Source: DATLFA01 sp039934635 (GTDB lineage Bacteria > Actinomycetota > Acidimicrobiia > Acidimicrobiales > WLNW01). Taken from it: 6,718 nucleotides of DNA. The stretch is taken from assembly GCA_039934635.1 (NCBI GenBank), contig JBDTLT010000281.1:1-6718 (forward strand). The letters run 5' to 3'. Position numbers and translations under genes: made by a program. Below are positions 1-5,755 of this stretch, one piece after another. Position 1 is the first letter of the stretch. Every line of letters begins with the position of its first letter. The notes beneath the pieces were generated by a model. The model ran no database searches and was not told the origin of the DNA. It saw nothing but the letters and a program-made list of their open reading frames with translations.

Positions 1-333
1 GGCCGGCCGATCGCGGGGCCGGTCGACGGCATCTTTTTTCGCGGTGCGTTCTACTTTGGCTCGTCGCCCGACTCGATCAGGTTCCGCCATATTCGGGCCC
101 GCCCCCCAGTCAGCGCGACCCATCTTCCGAGCGAGGAACTCTCGGTCACCGTTCACGGCACCGCGGAGTTGATCGATACGACCAGCGTCGACAATCAGCA
201 GTTCCGACAGACGCTGCTCGACATCTACACGCCGCGGTACGGAGCTCAGTGGGAGTCGTTTCTCGACTCCGGGCCGGTCTATGCCCGCATCAATGCGCGT
301 CGCATGTTCACCTTCTCGATGCCTGCTGGCTGA
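1..333 (+). CDS. Pyridoxamine 5'-phosphate oxidase-like (split-barrel) protein, C-terminal part
   Basis: Reading frame 1 is open from the first base and ends with TGA at 331-333, giving 110 residues with no start in the window, so the N-terminus lies to the left. The pattern GPVDGIFFRGAFYFGSSP (6-23), then a run of basic residues around 27-35 (RFRHIRARP), then VSATHLPSEELSVTVHGTAEL (37-57) is typical of PNPOx-like FMN/F420-binding beta-barrel proteins: a strand-turn-strand, an 'nir-rp' segment, and the V(T)VHGTAE strand. The tail (YGAQWESFLDSGPVYARI) is the usual helix followed by a last strand in which such proteins often end 'R.NARRMFTF'. Members bind flavin or deazaflavin F420 and reduce or protect small molecules in the cytoplasm; the substrate cannot be told from this fragment. 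It converges on and overlaps the DUF2867 gene by 26 bp. The family is fairly sure, the cofactor is not. Confidence 0.75.
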   Translation, partial: GRPIAGPVDGIFFRGAFYFGSSPDSIRFRHIRARPPVSATHLPSEELSVTVHGTAELIDTTSVDNQQFRQTLLDIYTPRYGAQWESFLDSGPVYARINARRMFTFSMPAG

Positions 334-805
334 CGGCTGGCGAACGCAACGCCGCATTGGCCAACGTGCGCTTGACGATCAGACAATGAAACGGCTTGAC
401 CACCGCGAAGTAGAGCCGGCCGAAGAGATTGCGATACTCGACTTCCGTCGTCAGGGAGACTGACGTACCTGAATCGTCGAGCGAGCAGAGAAAGCGAAAG
501 CGAAGGTGACGATCGTCGTCGCCGACCAGCACTTCGTGTGGTGTCACGCCAAGCACGACGAAGGGGCCGAGACGACCATTGACTTCGAGTGGCATCGGTT
601 CGGTCTCGCCGGATGCTCGCTCGGATTTGTGTAGTCGAAACGGTCGCACGAGCAGATCGCGCAATCGCGACAGCGAGTGGGCCCAGGGCGGGCTCGACGC
701 TCGGAATCGACGAAGGAACGCTTCGGCGTCTCGCGGCGCCCACTGCAGGTCGGCGCAGAACACATCGCGGTAGTCGACGCGTGCCAGTCTCGGTTGGAAC
801 GTCAT
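308..805 (-). CDS. DUF2867-family protein
   Basis: A complete 165-residue protein. It starts at ATG 805-803, preceded by AAGGA (816-812, minus strand) at 6 nt spacing, and ends in TGA at 308. The features of the DUF2867 family are visible: DYRDVFCADL near the N-terminus (11-20), a WAHSLSRLRDLLVRPF segment (41-56), GDDDRHLRFRF (95-105), a TTEVEYRNLFGRLYF stretch (119-133) and the family signature VKPFHCLIVKRTL (136-148). Family members are usually about 150-180 residues, so this looks full length. In many actinobacteria and proteobacteria such domains stand alone or are fused behind NAD(P)-binding epimerase-like proteins; the biochemical role is unknown. No signal peptide or membrane helix is seen, so it is presumably cytoplasmic. 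Its last 26 bp are shared, antiparallel, with the PNPOx-like gene. The long alternative minus-strand frame across the same region is Arg/Ser-rich and is an out-of-frame artefact. Confidence 0.78.
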   Translation of the reverse strand: MTFQPRLARVDYRDVFCADLQWAPRDAEAFLRRFRASSPPWAHSLSRLRDLLVRPFRLHKSERASGETEPMPLEVNGRLGPFVVLGVTPHEVLVGDDDRHLRFRFLCSLDDSGTSVSLTTEVEYRNLFGRLYFAVVKPFHCLIVKRTLANAALRSPAVSQQASRR

Positions 806-1107
806 GTGGCTTCCTTCGTCGCGGCATTCGAACGGCGGGTAGCCAGACTATGAGAAGGTCACCCGGATACTCGAGCAGGTGCTCGCGCCGCAGTTCGTCG
901 GCATGCCGCAAGGCGCCTTCGAACGCGGCGACGACGATCTCCCCGTGTTGACGTTCGCCTCGGGTGATCGTGGCGGCCGGTCGAGGCACCACGAAGCGCG
1001 CGAAACGCCTTGACGACTGCCTCTCGCGACTGACCCGACCACGCGACCGATGGCGTCGTTCGCACCGAACTCCAACTGTCGCCGGGAGTACCGCGCAGGC
1101 CTGCGGG
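806..1107. other. Intergenic gap with codon-like composition, no assignable gene
   Basis: This 302-bp stretch separates the Kelch gene stop from the DUF2867 start. In the triplet phase that begins at 843, the second codon position is clearly poorer in G/C than the first and third, as in coding DNA. Both strands read plausibly in that phase. On the plus strand it is open from 843 (just after TAG at 840-842) to a TGA near 1009 and includes ILEQVLAPQFVGMPQGAFER. On the minus strand it includes HGEIVVAAFEGALRHADEL. Neither has a convincing start with a ribosome binding site, and I recognise neither. The minus-strand frame does not stop before running through the DUF2867 gene out of frame. A decayed gene is the likeliest reading. 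The promoter of the DUF2867 gene should also lie here, but I cannot pick out clear -35/-10 boxes. Confidence 0.4.
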
Positions 1108-2223
1108 TTACCGCGTGTACTCGACGAGCTTGCCGTCACCGAGCAAGAAGATGCGATCTTCCGTCGACACGATCGCTCCGTTCGTCGGTATCGATAGGTC
1201 GTCCGCGATATCCGTAGGTGTGCCGGTGCGCAGATCGACCGCGACGCCGCCTCCTTTGGCGAACAGCACCAGGTGCTCTCCGTCCCACCCCGAAAGGAAA
1301 CCGGGGTGTCCGATGTGAAGATCGAGGCGACGCCACGCATCAGTGGCCGGGTCGTAGGCCGCGGCAGTCGTCGACGCGAACGTGCCGTTGGCGTCGCCTG
1401 ATCGAGTTGGTCCGTACAACACCTCGCGGCCGTTCCACACTGCCGATGTGATACCGGCGCTGAGCGGGCTTCGGGCCAGCACCCGCCAAGTGTCCGTCTT
1501 CGGATTGTAGGCCGCGCCGTCGCTGCGGCCGCCGGCGTTGCCGGCCGGCGTCGTCGTACCGCCCCACAAGATCAATTCGCTGCCCGACCACACTGCCGAC
1601 GCGGACGATCGTCCTTCGATCGGCGCGGCGGGCAGCAACCGCCATCGGTCGGCAACCGGGTCGTACGCGGCGCCTTCGGCGGTAACAGAACCGTCGGCAT
1701 TCGCACCACCCCACACGTACAGTTCACGATCGCTCGCGGCGAACGCGCTCCATGTCCTCGTACGCGAGGTAATGGGTGCGGCCGCCACTGCGCGCCACGC
1801 ACCGCTCGTCGGGTCGAAGCGCGCGCCGTTCGCATCGGGGCCGCCCCAAACCACCAACATCGAGGCCGTCCACGCGACGATTGCATCGGTGCGAGTGGAC
1901 AGATTCGGCGTCGGCAGCGTGCTCCACACATCGGTGCTCGGGGTATAGGCGCCCGCGGCCGTTCCGAACCACGCGTACAACACTTGGCCGGACCACACCG
2001 CCGAAGGACCGCGGGCGGCGTTCGGTGAACTGGCGAGGGCGCGTACGCGACCCACGACTTCGCGCGTTGTGGTCACGCTGGTCGGCGTCGCGGTCGTCGC
2101 GACCGACGTGGTGGGAGGCGGTGTCGCCGCGGTAGTCGAGGCGGCCGACATGGAGGTCTCCCCGCACGCGCACAAGACCCCGGCGGCAGCGATCACAACC
2201 AGAACCCGACTTCGCGGCATCAT
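1108..2223 (-). CDS. Kelch-repeat beta-propeller lipoprotein
   Basis: A 371-residue exported protein. The start is at tandem ATGs (2223 and 2220); AGGTGG lies 3 nt and 6 nt upstream of these, so the second may be used. The open frame extends further upstream to 2538, but that part overlaps the GGDEF-EAL gene and reads as non-coding. Residues 1-20 form a lipoprotein signal: MMPRSR, a hydrophobic run VLVVIAAAGVL, then a lipobox-like LCAC with the lipidated Cys most likely at 20. A Thr/Ala/Pro-rich linker (about 25-53) follows. The rest is a repeated Kelch-like pattern, each unit ending in a YDPxTDxW-type motif: at 89-100, 133-143, 184-194, 236-246 and 287-297, with a degenerate one near 324-334. 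Several units carry the hydrophobic-WGG strand end (LVVWGG 123-128, LYVWGG 168-173, LILWGG 217-222). About six blades would form a propeller used for binding; no catalytic site is evident and the ligand is unknown. It lies 88 bp downstream of the GGDEF-EAL gene on the same strand. Confidence 0.85.
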   Translation of the reverse strand: MMPRSRVLVVIAAAGVLCACGETSMSAASTTAATPPPTTSVATTATPTSVTTTREVVGRVRALASSPNAARGPSAVWSGQVLYAWFGTAAGAYTPSTDVWSTLPTPNLSTRTDAIVAWTASMLVVWGGPDANGARFDPTSGAWRAVAAAPITSRTRTWSAFAASDRELYVWGGANADGSVTAEGAAYDPVADRWRLLPAAPIEGRSSASAVWSGSELILWGGTTTPAGNAGGRSDGAAYNPKTDTWRVLARSPLSAGITSAVWNGREVLYGPTRSGDANGTFASTTAAAYDPATDAWRRLDLHIGHPGFLSGWDGEHLVLFAKGGGVAVDLRTGTPTDIADDLSIPTNGAIVSTEDRIFLLGDGKLVEYTR

Positions 2224-2311
2224 CGACCACCTACACCGACCGCACCATTCGAGTTCCAAAAATGCCCGGCGCTCGTGCTCTACCGGTCTCGTCGAGTGTT
2301 GACGAACGACC

Positions 2312-4681
2312 TCAGACCAACGGCAACGTGAGCTGATTGCCGTTGACGTCGGCGTCCGCTCGCAATGCGATCGGGTCGTCGCCCAACATTGCATCCACTG
2401 CGTGGGCCGATAGCGGACGAGCGAAGAGGTACCCCTGTCCGCTGTCGCAGCGCAGTCGTTTGAGGTATTCGAATTGCGAGTGCTCCTCGATACCCTCCGC
2501 AAAGATCTCGATGCCCATCGCCGCACCGAGTTGGACAAGATTGCCGATCAACGTCGCGGCCTCAGGGCTATCCGCCAGACGACTGATGAAGGACCGATCG
2601 ATCTTCAAGGCGTCGAGGGGGAACTGTTGCAGAGAGCCCAGCGAGGAATAGCCGGTGCCGAAGTTGTCGATAGCGAGGTGCACGCCGAGATTCTTGAGTG
2701 CCCGCAGGCGCGCGTAGCTGACCGGCACTTGCCGCATGAGGACAGACTCAGTGATCTCGAGGGTCAGCCGGCCGGGCTGCAGTCCACTCGCAAACAGAGC
2801 CGCCGCGACCTCAGCCGGCAAGTCATCGTCGTCGAGTTGGCGACCGCTCACATTGACGGCGATCGTGAGCGGGTGCCCCCGACGCTGCCAATCCGCAGCT
2901 TGCCGACACGCCTGATCGAGCACCCACTTACCCATGGGCACGATGAGTCCCGTCTCCTCGCTGAGCGGCAGGAACTCCGCGGGCATCAGGGTGCCGCGGG
3001 TCGGGTGCTGCCAGCGGATGAGCGCCTCCACTCCCGTCATGGCGACGGCGCGCAAGTCGAACATCGGCTGGTATTCGAGTCTGAACTGACTGGCACCAGG
3101 ATTCGAGTCCAATGTCGCGACTGCACTGCGGAGGTCCAACTCGAGCACGAGTAGGTCGTCCACGGCCGCCCGCATCTCTGGAGCGAACACGACGGATCGG
3201 TCTTTACCGCCGTTCTTGGCCTCGTACATCGCCACGTCGGCGTCGCGCAGCAACTCGTCGGCGGTGGAGCGCAGGCCTACGGCGATACCGATGCTCGCGT
3301 GCGCATGTACCTCCACCGAATCATCGAGCATGAAGGGCTCGCCCAACACCTCGCGGATCCGTTTGGCTATCACCTCGGGCCCGGCATCGAGCGATGGTCC
3401 CTCGACGAGCACGACGAACTCGTCGCCGCCCAGCCGACCGACCGTGTCGGTGTCACGCACGATGCCGGAAAGGCGGGCACCCACCATCCGGAGGAACTGG
3501 TCGCCCGCGGCATGTCCGAAGCGGTCGTTGACCGTCTTGAAGCCATCGAGGTCGAGAAACATCGCGGCCAACGGAACGTTCTGGGTCCGACACCGAGTCA
3601 GCGCCTGTTCGATGCGGTCGAGAATCAACGCTCGGTTCGGTAGTCCGGTCAAGTCGTCGTGCAGCGCCTGGTACGTGAGTTGTTCTCTGCTCGACGCCAC
3701 TCGGACGGCCAACGCCCGGTTCGCCCGTATCGCGCCGAACTGCCGCACGAGGAGCAACCCCACCATCGTTGCCGTGAGGCCTGCGACCACGCCACTGATC
3801 GGTCGCCCGCTCACGCTCCGCGCGGCAAGCACGCTCGAGGCGATCACCAACGGGATATAGGGAAAGAGCGACGCGCCGGCGGGCACGTTCTTCTCTGCCC
3901 TCTCACGGTGCACCGTGCGCGTCGGCGCAAACGGGGCCACGGCCAACACCGTGAATCCGCCAAGCCAACCAACCAACAGGAGGTCGCCCGGTGCGTAGCC
4001 GAGCGAGCCGAGGTAGGCGAAGCCACTATCGAATACGGAGAAGATGGTCATTCCCGCACCGACGAGAAACAACTCTCTGCGATGCACCGTGGCGCGGCTG
4101 GCCGTCAACACAACCATCGTGAGCACAATCAGATCGCCCGTTGGATATGCGAGCGACACCGCAAACGCGAACCCAGTGACGCCGACTCCGTGGGCGGCCG
4201 CGCCGAGAGCAGTCGACCACGAGACGATCATGAGGGCGGTCCCGACCATCGCGGCGTCAAGCAGGTGGCGTCGGCGGACGCCGGCCCCATCGGTCGACGG
4301 GAACAACGCCAGGCACGCGGCGGCACCGATCGGTAGCACAAGGAACCCCGCATCGACGAACGACGGGAAGACGTTGGCCTCTTGCAACACCAGTCGGTGG
4401 TATGTCCATACGCTTTGCCCGATCACGGCGCCGCCAAGGCCGACCCCCAGTGCCAGCCACGCCGGCCTCAGCCGGTCAGTAGTGCGCAGCGCCGCCCAGA
4501 TCGCGGCGGCGCAACCAAACGACACCACAACCAGCGTGCTCAAGTCGATTACTGCCTTGTGCGTCCAGGAGCTTCCGCGTCCGGACAGTACCCACCCCGC
4601 AGTGGCGAAGAACGCCAACGCGCCAACCACTGACGCGACGTGAAACCGCCTCGCACCGGACGCGGGTAGAAACCGATCCAT
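2312..4681 (-). CDS. Membrane-bound diguanylate cyclase/phosphodiesterase (GGDEF-EAL)
   Basis: A 789-residue protein predicted to control cyclic di-GMP at the inner face of the membrane. Residues 15-315 hold about nine or ten hydrophobic helices (for example 15-34, 43-64, 74-94, 107-128, 140-162, 168-195, 231-250, 272-290, 294-314), a sensory or anchoring region that I cannot match to a named MASE type. The GGDEF domain spans about 335-500: HDDLTGLPNR (341-350), FLDLDGFKTVND (375-386), GRLGGDEF with GGDEF at 418-422, and an RxxD inhibitory site (RDTD, 409-412) exactly five residues before it, so both cyclase activity and product inhibition look intact. The EAL domain spans about 515-765: EAL 552-554, N610 in AVNVSG, E642 in LEITES, K693 in LKIDRSF, AEGIE 728-732, QGY 749-751. 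The usual DDFG motif reads DNFG (672-675). The start was chosen at ATG 4681, just after GGGAGGAG; an ATG at 4783 would add 34 residues but has no ribosome binding site and no membrane logic. Confidence 0.93.
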   Translation of the reverse strand: MDRFLPASGARRFHVASVVGALAFFATAGWVLSGRGSSWTHKAVIDLSTLVVVSFGCAAAIWAALRTTDRLRPAWLALGVGLGGAVIGQSVWTYHRLVLQEANVFPSFVDAGFLVLPIGAAACLALFPSTDGAGVRRRHLLDAAMVGTALMIVSWSTALGAAAHGVGVTGFAFAVSLAYPTGDLIVLTMVVLTASRATVHRRELFLVGAGMTIFSVFDSGFAYLGSLGYAPGDLLLVGWLGGFTVLAVAPFAPTRTVHRERAEKNVPAGASLFPYIPLVIASSVLAARSVSGRPISGVVAGLTATMVGLLLVRQFGAIRANRALAVRVASSREQLTYQALHDDLTGLPNRALILDRIEQALTRCRTQNVPLAAMFLDLDGFKTVNDRFGHAAGDQFLRMVGARLSGIVRDTDTVGRLGGDEFVVLVEGPSLDAGPEVIAKRIREVLGEPFMLDDSVEVHAHASIGIAVGLRSTADELLRDADVAMYEAKNGGKDRSVVFAPEMRAAVDDLLVLELDLRSAVATLDSNPGASQFRLEYQPMFDLRAVAMTGVEALIRWQHPTRGTLMPAEFLPLSEETGLIVPMGKWVLDQACRQAADWQRRGHPLTIAVNVSGRQLDDDDLPAEVAAALFASGLQPGRLTLEITESVLMRQVPVSYARLRALKNLGVHLAIDNFGTGYSSLGSLQQFPLDALKIDRSFISRLADSPEAATLIGNLVQLGAAMGIEIFAEGIEEHSQFEYLKRLRCDSGQGYLFARPLSAHAVDAMLGDDPIALRADADVNGNQLTLPLV

Positions 4682-4689
4682 CTCCTCCC
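4682..4689 (-). promoter_or_regulatory. Shine-Dalgarno sequence of the GGDEF-EAL gene, unusually close to its ATG
   Basis: On the minus strand GGGAGGAG directly precedes ATG 4681, leaving only 2 nt between GGAGG and the start codon. It is the only strong ribosome binding site near this 5' end. No in-frame ATG, GTG or TTG lies 5-10 nt after it: the next in-frame GTG is codon 18, inside the first membrane helix. It decides the start but with poor spacing, which may lower translation. Confidence 0.55.
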
Positions 4690-4752
4690 GTCGGCACCCA
4701 CGACCCGCAGGTAAGACTCCGGCGGAAACTATCCACGGATTCAGTCCGACGT

Positions 4753-4936
4753 GTTGCCATCGGGCCGATCGGTGGGGAGCCATTGGCGTGGGCGGCGCAC
4801 GGCAACGGCAGCGTCATCGCGCTCGGTGTGCTCGGTCACGCGGCCACGCTGGACCTGGCTTCCAATCAATGGCACCCGCTCCCTCGGCGGTGGGGGTGCG
4901 TTCGCGCGCTACATCCCACCGAACGCGTTCAACTGA
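4753..4936 (+). pseudogene. Probable remnant of a second Kelch-like gene
   Basis: Plus-strand codons from 4753 to about 4887 have very high G/C at third positions and read as protein: AIGPIGGEPLAW, then GNGSVIALGVLG, then ATLDLASNQWHPLP. The last is the strand-end and D-x-x-(T/S)-x-x-W-x-x-LP signature that closes a Kelch blade, as in the intact Kelch gene of this window. After the LP at about 4884 the same frame degenerates into unlikely sequence, while the frame one base on continues with GGGGAFARYIPP to a TGA at 4934-4936, suggesting a frameshift near 4885. No start codon with a ribosome binding site precedes it, and the region left of 4753 runs into the leader of the GGDEF-EAL gene, so the N-terminal bulk is missing. 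An uninterrupted frame in this phase runs on to 5160 but lacks coding character. The match is short, so the call is tentative. Confidence 0.42.
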
Positions 4937-5156
4937 TTCGCAATATTTCACGCGGCGCGGGGACTAGTCAGAACGAGGACGACAAGGGTGCTTTCGACCC
5001 GGCGTTCTCACGTAACCCTCGCGCCGCTCACGACGATCTAGCTGGGGTCCCGGCGAGGAACCTCTTCACCTTGCGTCGGGCACTACGAGTTGAAGGGCCC
5101 GCACTGCCGATAAGTCGGCGCGGCTCCTTCGCCACTGTCCATGACGAAGGCGGAGC
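4937..5156. other. Non-coding leader region before the small + strand gene
   Basis: No credible gene is seen in any frame. The stretch is less GC-biased by codon phase than its neighbours. Its right end holds the hairpins described separately. A perfect GAACGCGTTC palindrome sits just to its left at 4921-4930. The promoter of the 81-residue gene should be here, but no clear -35/-10 pair stands out. Confidence 0.5.
5106..5156 (+). promoter_or_regulatory. Possible structured leader covering the ribosome binding site
   Basis: Two neighbouring inverted repeats precede the ATG at 5157. The first is GCCGA (5106-5110), loop TAAG, TCGGC (5115-5119). The second pairs CCTTCG (5126-5131) with CGAAGG (5145-5150) across a 13-nt loop, extended by GCT (5123-5125) with AGC (5154-5156) around a 3-nt bulge. 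The right arm of the second contains both Shine-Dalgarno-like elements (GAAGG and GGAG) of the 81-residue gene, so folding would hide the ribosome binding site. Seen by eye only; stability not computed. Confidence 0.3.
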
Positions 5157-5402
5157 ATGAGCAAGATGACAGAGCTGGACGAGATGCGGGAGTTCTTCCG
5201 GCGGCGCCTCGGTGACGATTGGGAACTGACGTTCATCGCTGCGGACGCGATGCCGAGTTCCGAAGCATCGGTCGGCGAGCTCATCGCAGCGCAACGTCGA
5301 GCGGTCGAACTCGTCAGCGAAATCTGCAAAGACCGGCGGGTCGAAACACAGGACCGCATCGCTGCCGCGTGGAAGATTGTGTGGTCACGCACCACGGAAT
5401 AG
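5157..5402 (+). CDS. Small hypothetical protein, mostly helical
   Basis: An 81-residue frame from ATG 5157 to TAG 5400-5402. GAAGG ends 6 nt before the ATG (GGAG lies 1 nt before it), and a second in-frame ATG at 5166 is a possible alternative start. I do not recognise the family. The protein is charged and soluble with no signal peptide or membrane segment. Residues 5-19 (TELDEMREFFRRRLG) form an acidic-to-basic amphipathic helix. Residues 38-59 (from SVGELIAAQRRAVEL to EICKD) and 62-77 (VETQDRIAAAWKIVW) look like two further helices, divided by a short Pro/Ser turn at 33-37. Composition and third-position G/C are like real genes, unlike the overlapping frames. It stands alone between a gene remnant and a non-coding region. 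The pattern 'LVSEICKDRRVETQDRIAAAWKIV' vaguely recalls small phage or DNA-packaging helices, but this is too weak to name a function. Confidence 0.6.
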   Translation: MSKMTELDEMREFFRRRLGDDWELTFIAADAMPSSEASVGELIAAQRRAVELVSEICKDRRVETQDRIAAAWKIVWSRTTE

Positions 5403-5468
5403 CGAGCGCGGTCGCGGCCCGGGTGCCGATTTCTGCGAGGACCAAGAGACGCAGAGCTTTGAAGATGA

Positions 5469-5490
5469 TGCGCCGCATGCGCGCGGCGTA
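5469..5490 (+). terminator. Weak hairpin after the 81-residue gene, possible terminator
   Basis: CGCCGC (5471-5476) pairs with GCGGCG (5483-5488) across the loop ATGCGC, extended by a G-T and a T-A pair to 8 bp. It lies about 66 nt past the stop codon and has no following T-run, so it is at best a U-less terminator. Confidence 0.25.
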
Positions 5491-5650
5491 GAGCTCATAG
5501 CCGCTCGCTGCAGTCGCTTACCCACAACGCGATCGCATGACCCGCACTGACTAGACCGAACGCGTGATAACGAAGGCTCCATCGACTGCCTTATTGACGT
5601 AACGCCGCCTTCACCCGTGGCGATTAAGAAAGGGTCAGGCGAATGCGGAT

Positions 5651-5694
5651 CGCCCCCGGCGCAAAGTTGCTCTCTCCTCTTTGCGTCGGGGGCG
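5651..5694. terminator. Strong 16-bp hairpin, likely terminator between convergent genes
   Basis: CGCCCCCGGCGCAAAG (5651-5666) and CTTTGCGTCGGGGGCG (5679-5694) are complementary over all 16 positions, allowing one G-T wobble, with a 12-nt pyrimidine-rich loop. It sits 62-105 nt beyond the stop of the minus-strand repeat protein and about 250 nt beyond the plus-strand 81-residue gene, the right place to end both transcripts. Neither side has a long T-run, so termination would be of the stem-only kind often described in actinobacteria. A conserved small structured RNA element is an alternative. Confidence 0.65.
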
Positions 5695-5755
5695 CCGAAT
5701 GACCGAACGTGGACCCGGTCACGCACGTCACGTTTTTGTGGGCGAAGTGGTCAGT

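Larger units (their letters stand above)
5403..5755. other. Intergenic region between convergent genes
   Basis: This 353-bp stretch lies between the stops of the 81-residue gene and the repeat protein. No frame has convincing codon bias or a recognisable product, and the overlapping minus-strand frame (385-726 of the 5-kb block) is Ser/Arg-rich without a good start. It holds a strong hairpin at 5651-5694 and a weaker one at 5469-5490. I see no tRNA, attachment site or direct repeat. Confidence 0.55.

Noticed and set aside
1091..1107. CGCAGGCCTGCG palindrome at the Kelch stop codon as a terminator
   Set aside because: The stem would be only about 4-6 bp with a 4-nt loop and no T-run; a chance event in GC-rich DNA is as likely.
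279..1340. Long 353-codon minus-strand open frame
   Set aside because: It overlaps the DUF2867 and Kelch genes out of frame, is Arg/Ser-rich, and changes character along its length; typical antisense-phase openness in high-GC DNA.
2224..2311. A dedicated promoter for the Kelch gene in the 88-bp gap
   Set aside because: No -35/-10 pair with sensible spacing was seen; co-transcription with the GGDEF-EAL gene is equally possible.
2224..2538. N-terminal extension of the Kelch protein up to 2538
   Set aside because: It would overlap the GGDEF-EAL coding region by over 220 bp and place 105 non-coding-looking residues before a clear lipoprotein signal peptide.
2474..4336. Several plus-strand open frames of 100-226 codons
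   Set aside because: All are antisense to the GGDEF-EAL gene, whose domain motifs are unambiguous.
4682..4783. 34-residue N-terminal extension of the GGDEF-EAL protein
   Set aside because: No ribosome binding site precedes ATG 4783, and the extra residues resemble leader sequence, whereas GGGAGGAG directly precedes ATG 4681.
4682..4790. Cyclic di-GMP riboswitch upstream of the GGDEF-EAL gene
   Set aside because: No recognisable aptamer core or paired stems were found, and the leader is short.
4921..4930. GAACGCGTTC palindrome as an SOS (LexA) box
   Set aside because: Actinobacterial LexA boxes have GAAC and GTTC four bases apart; here the gap is only two bases.
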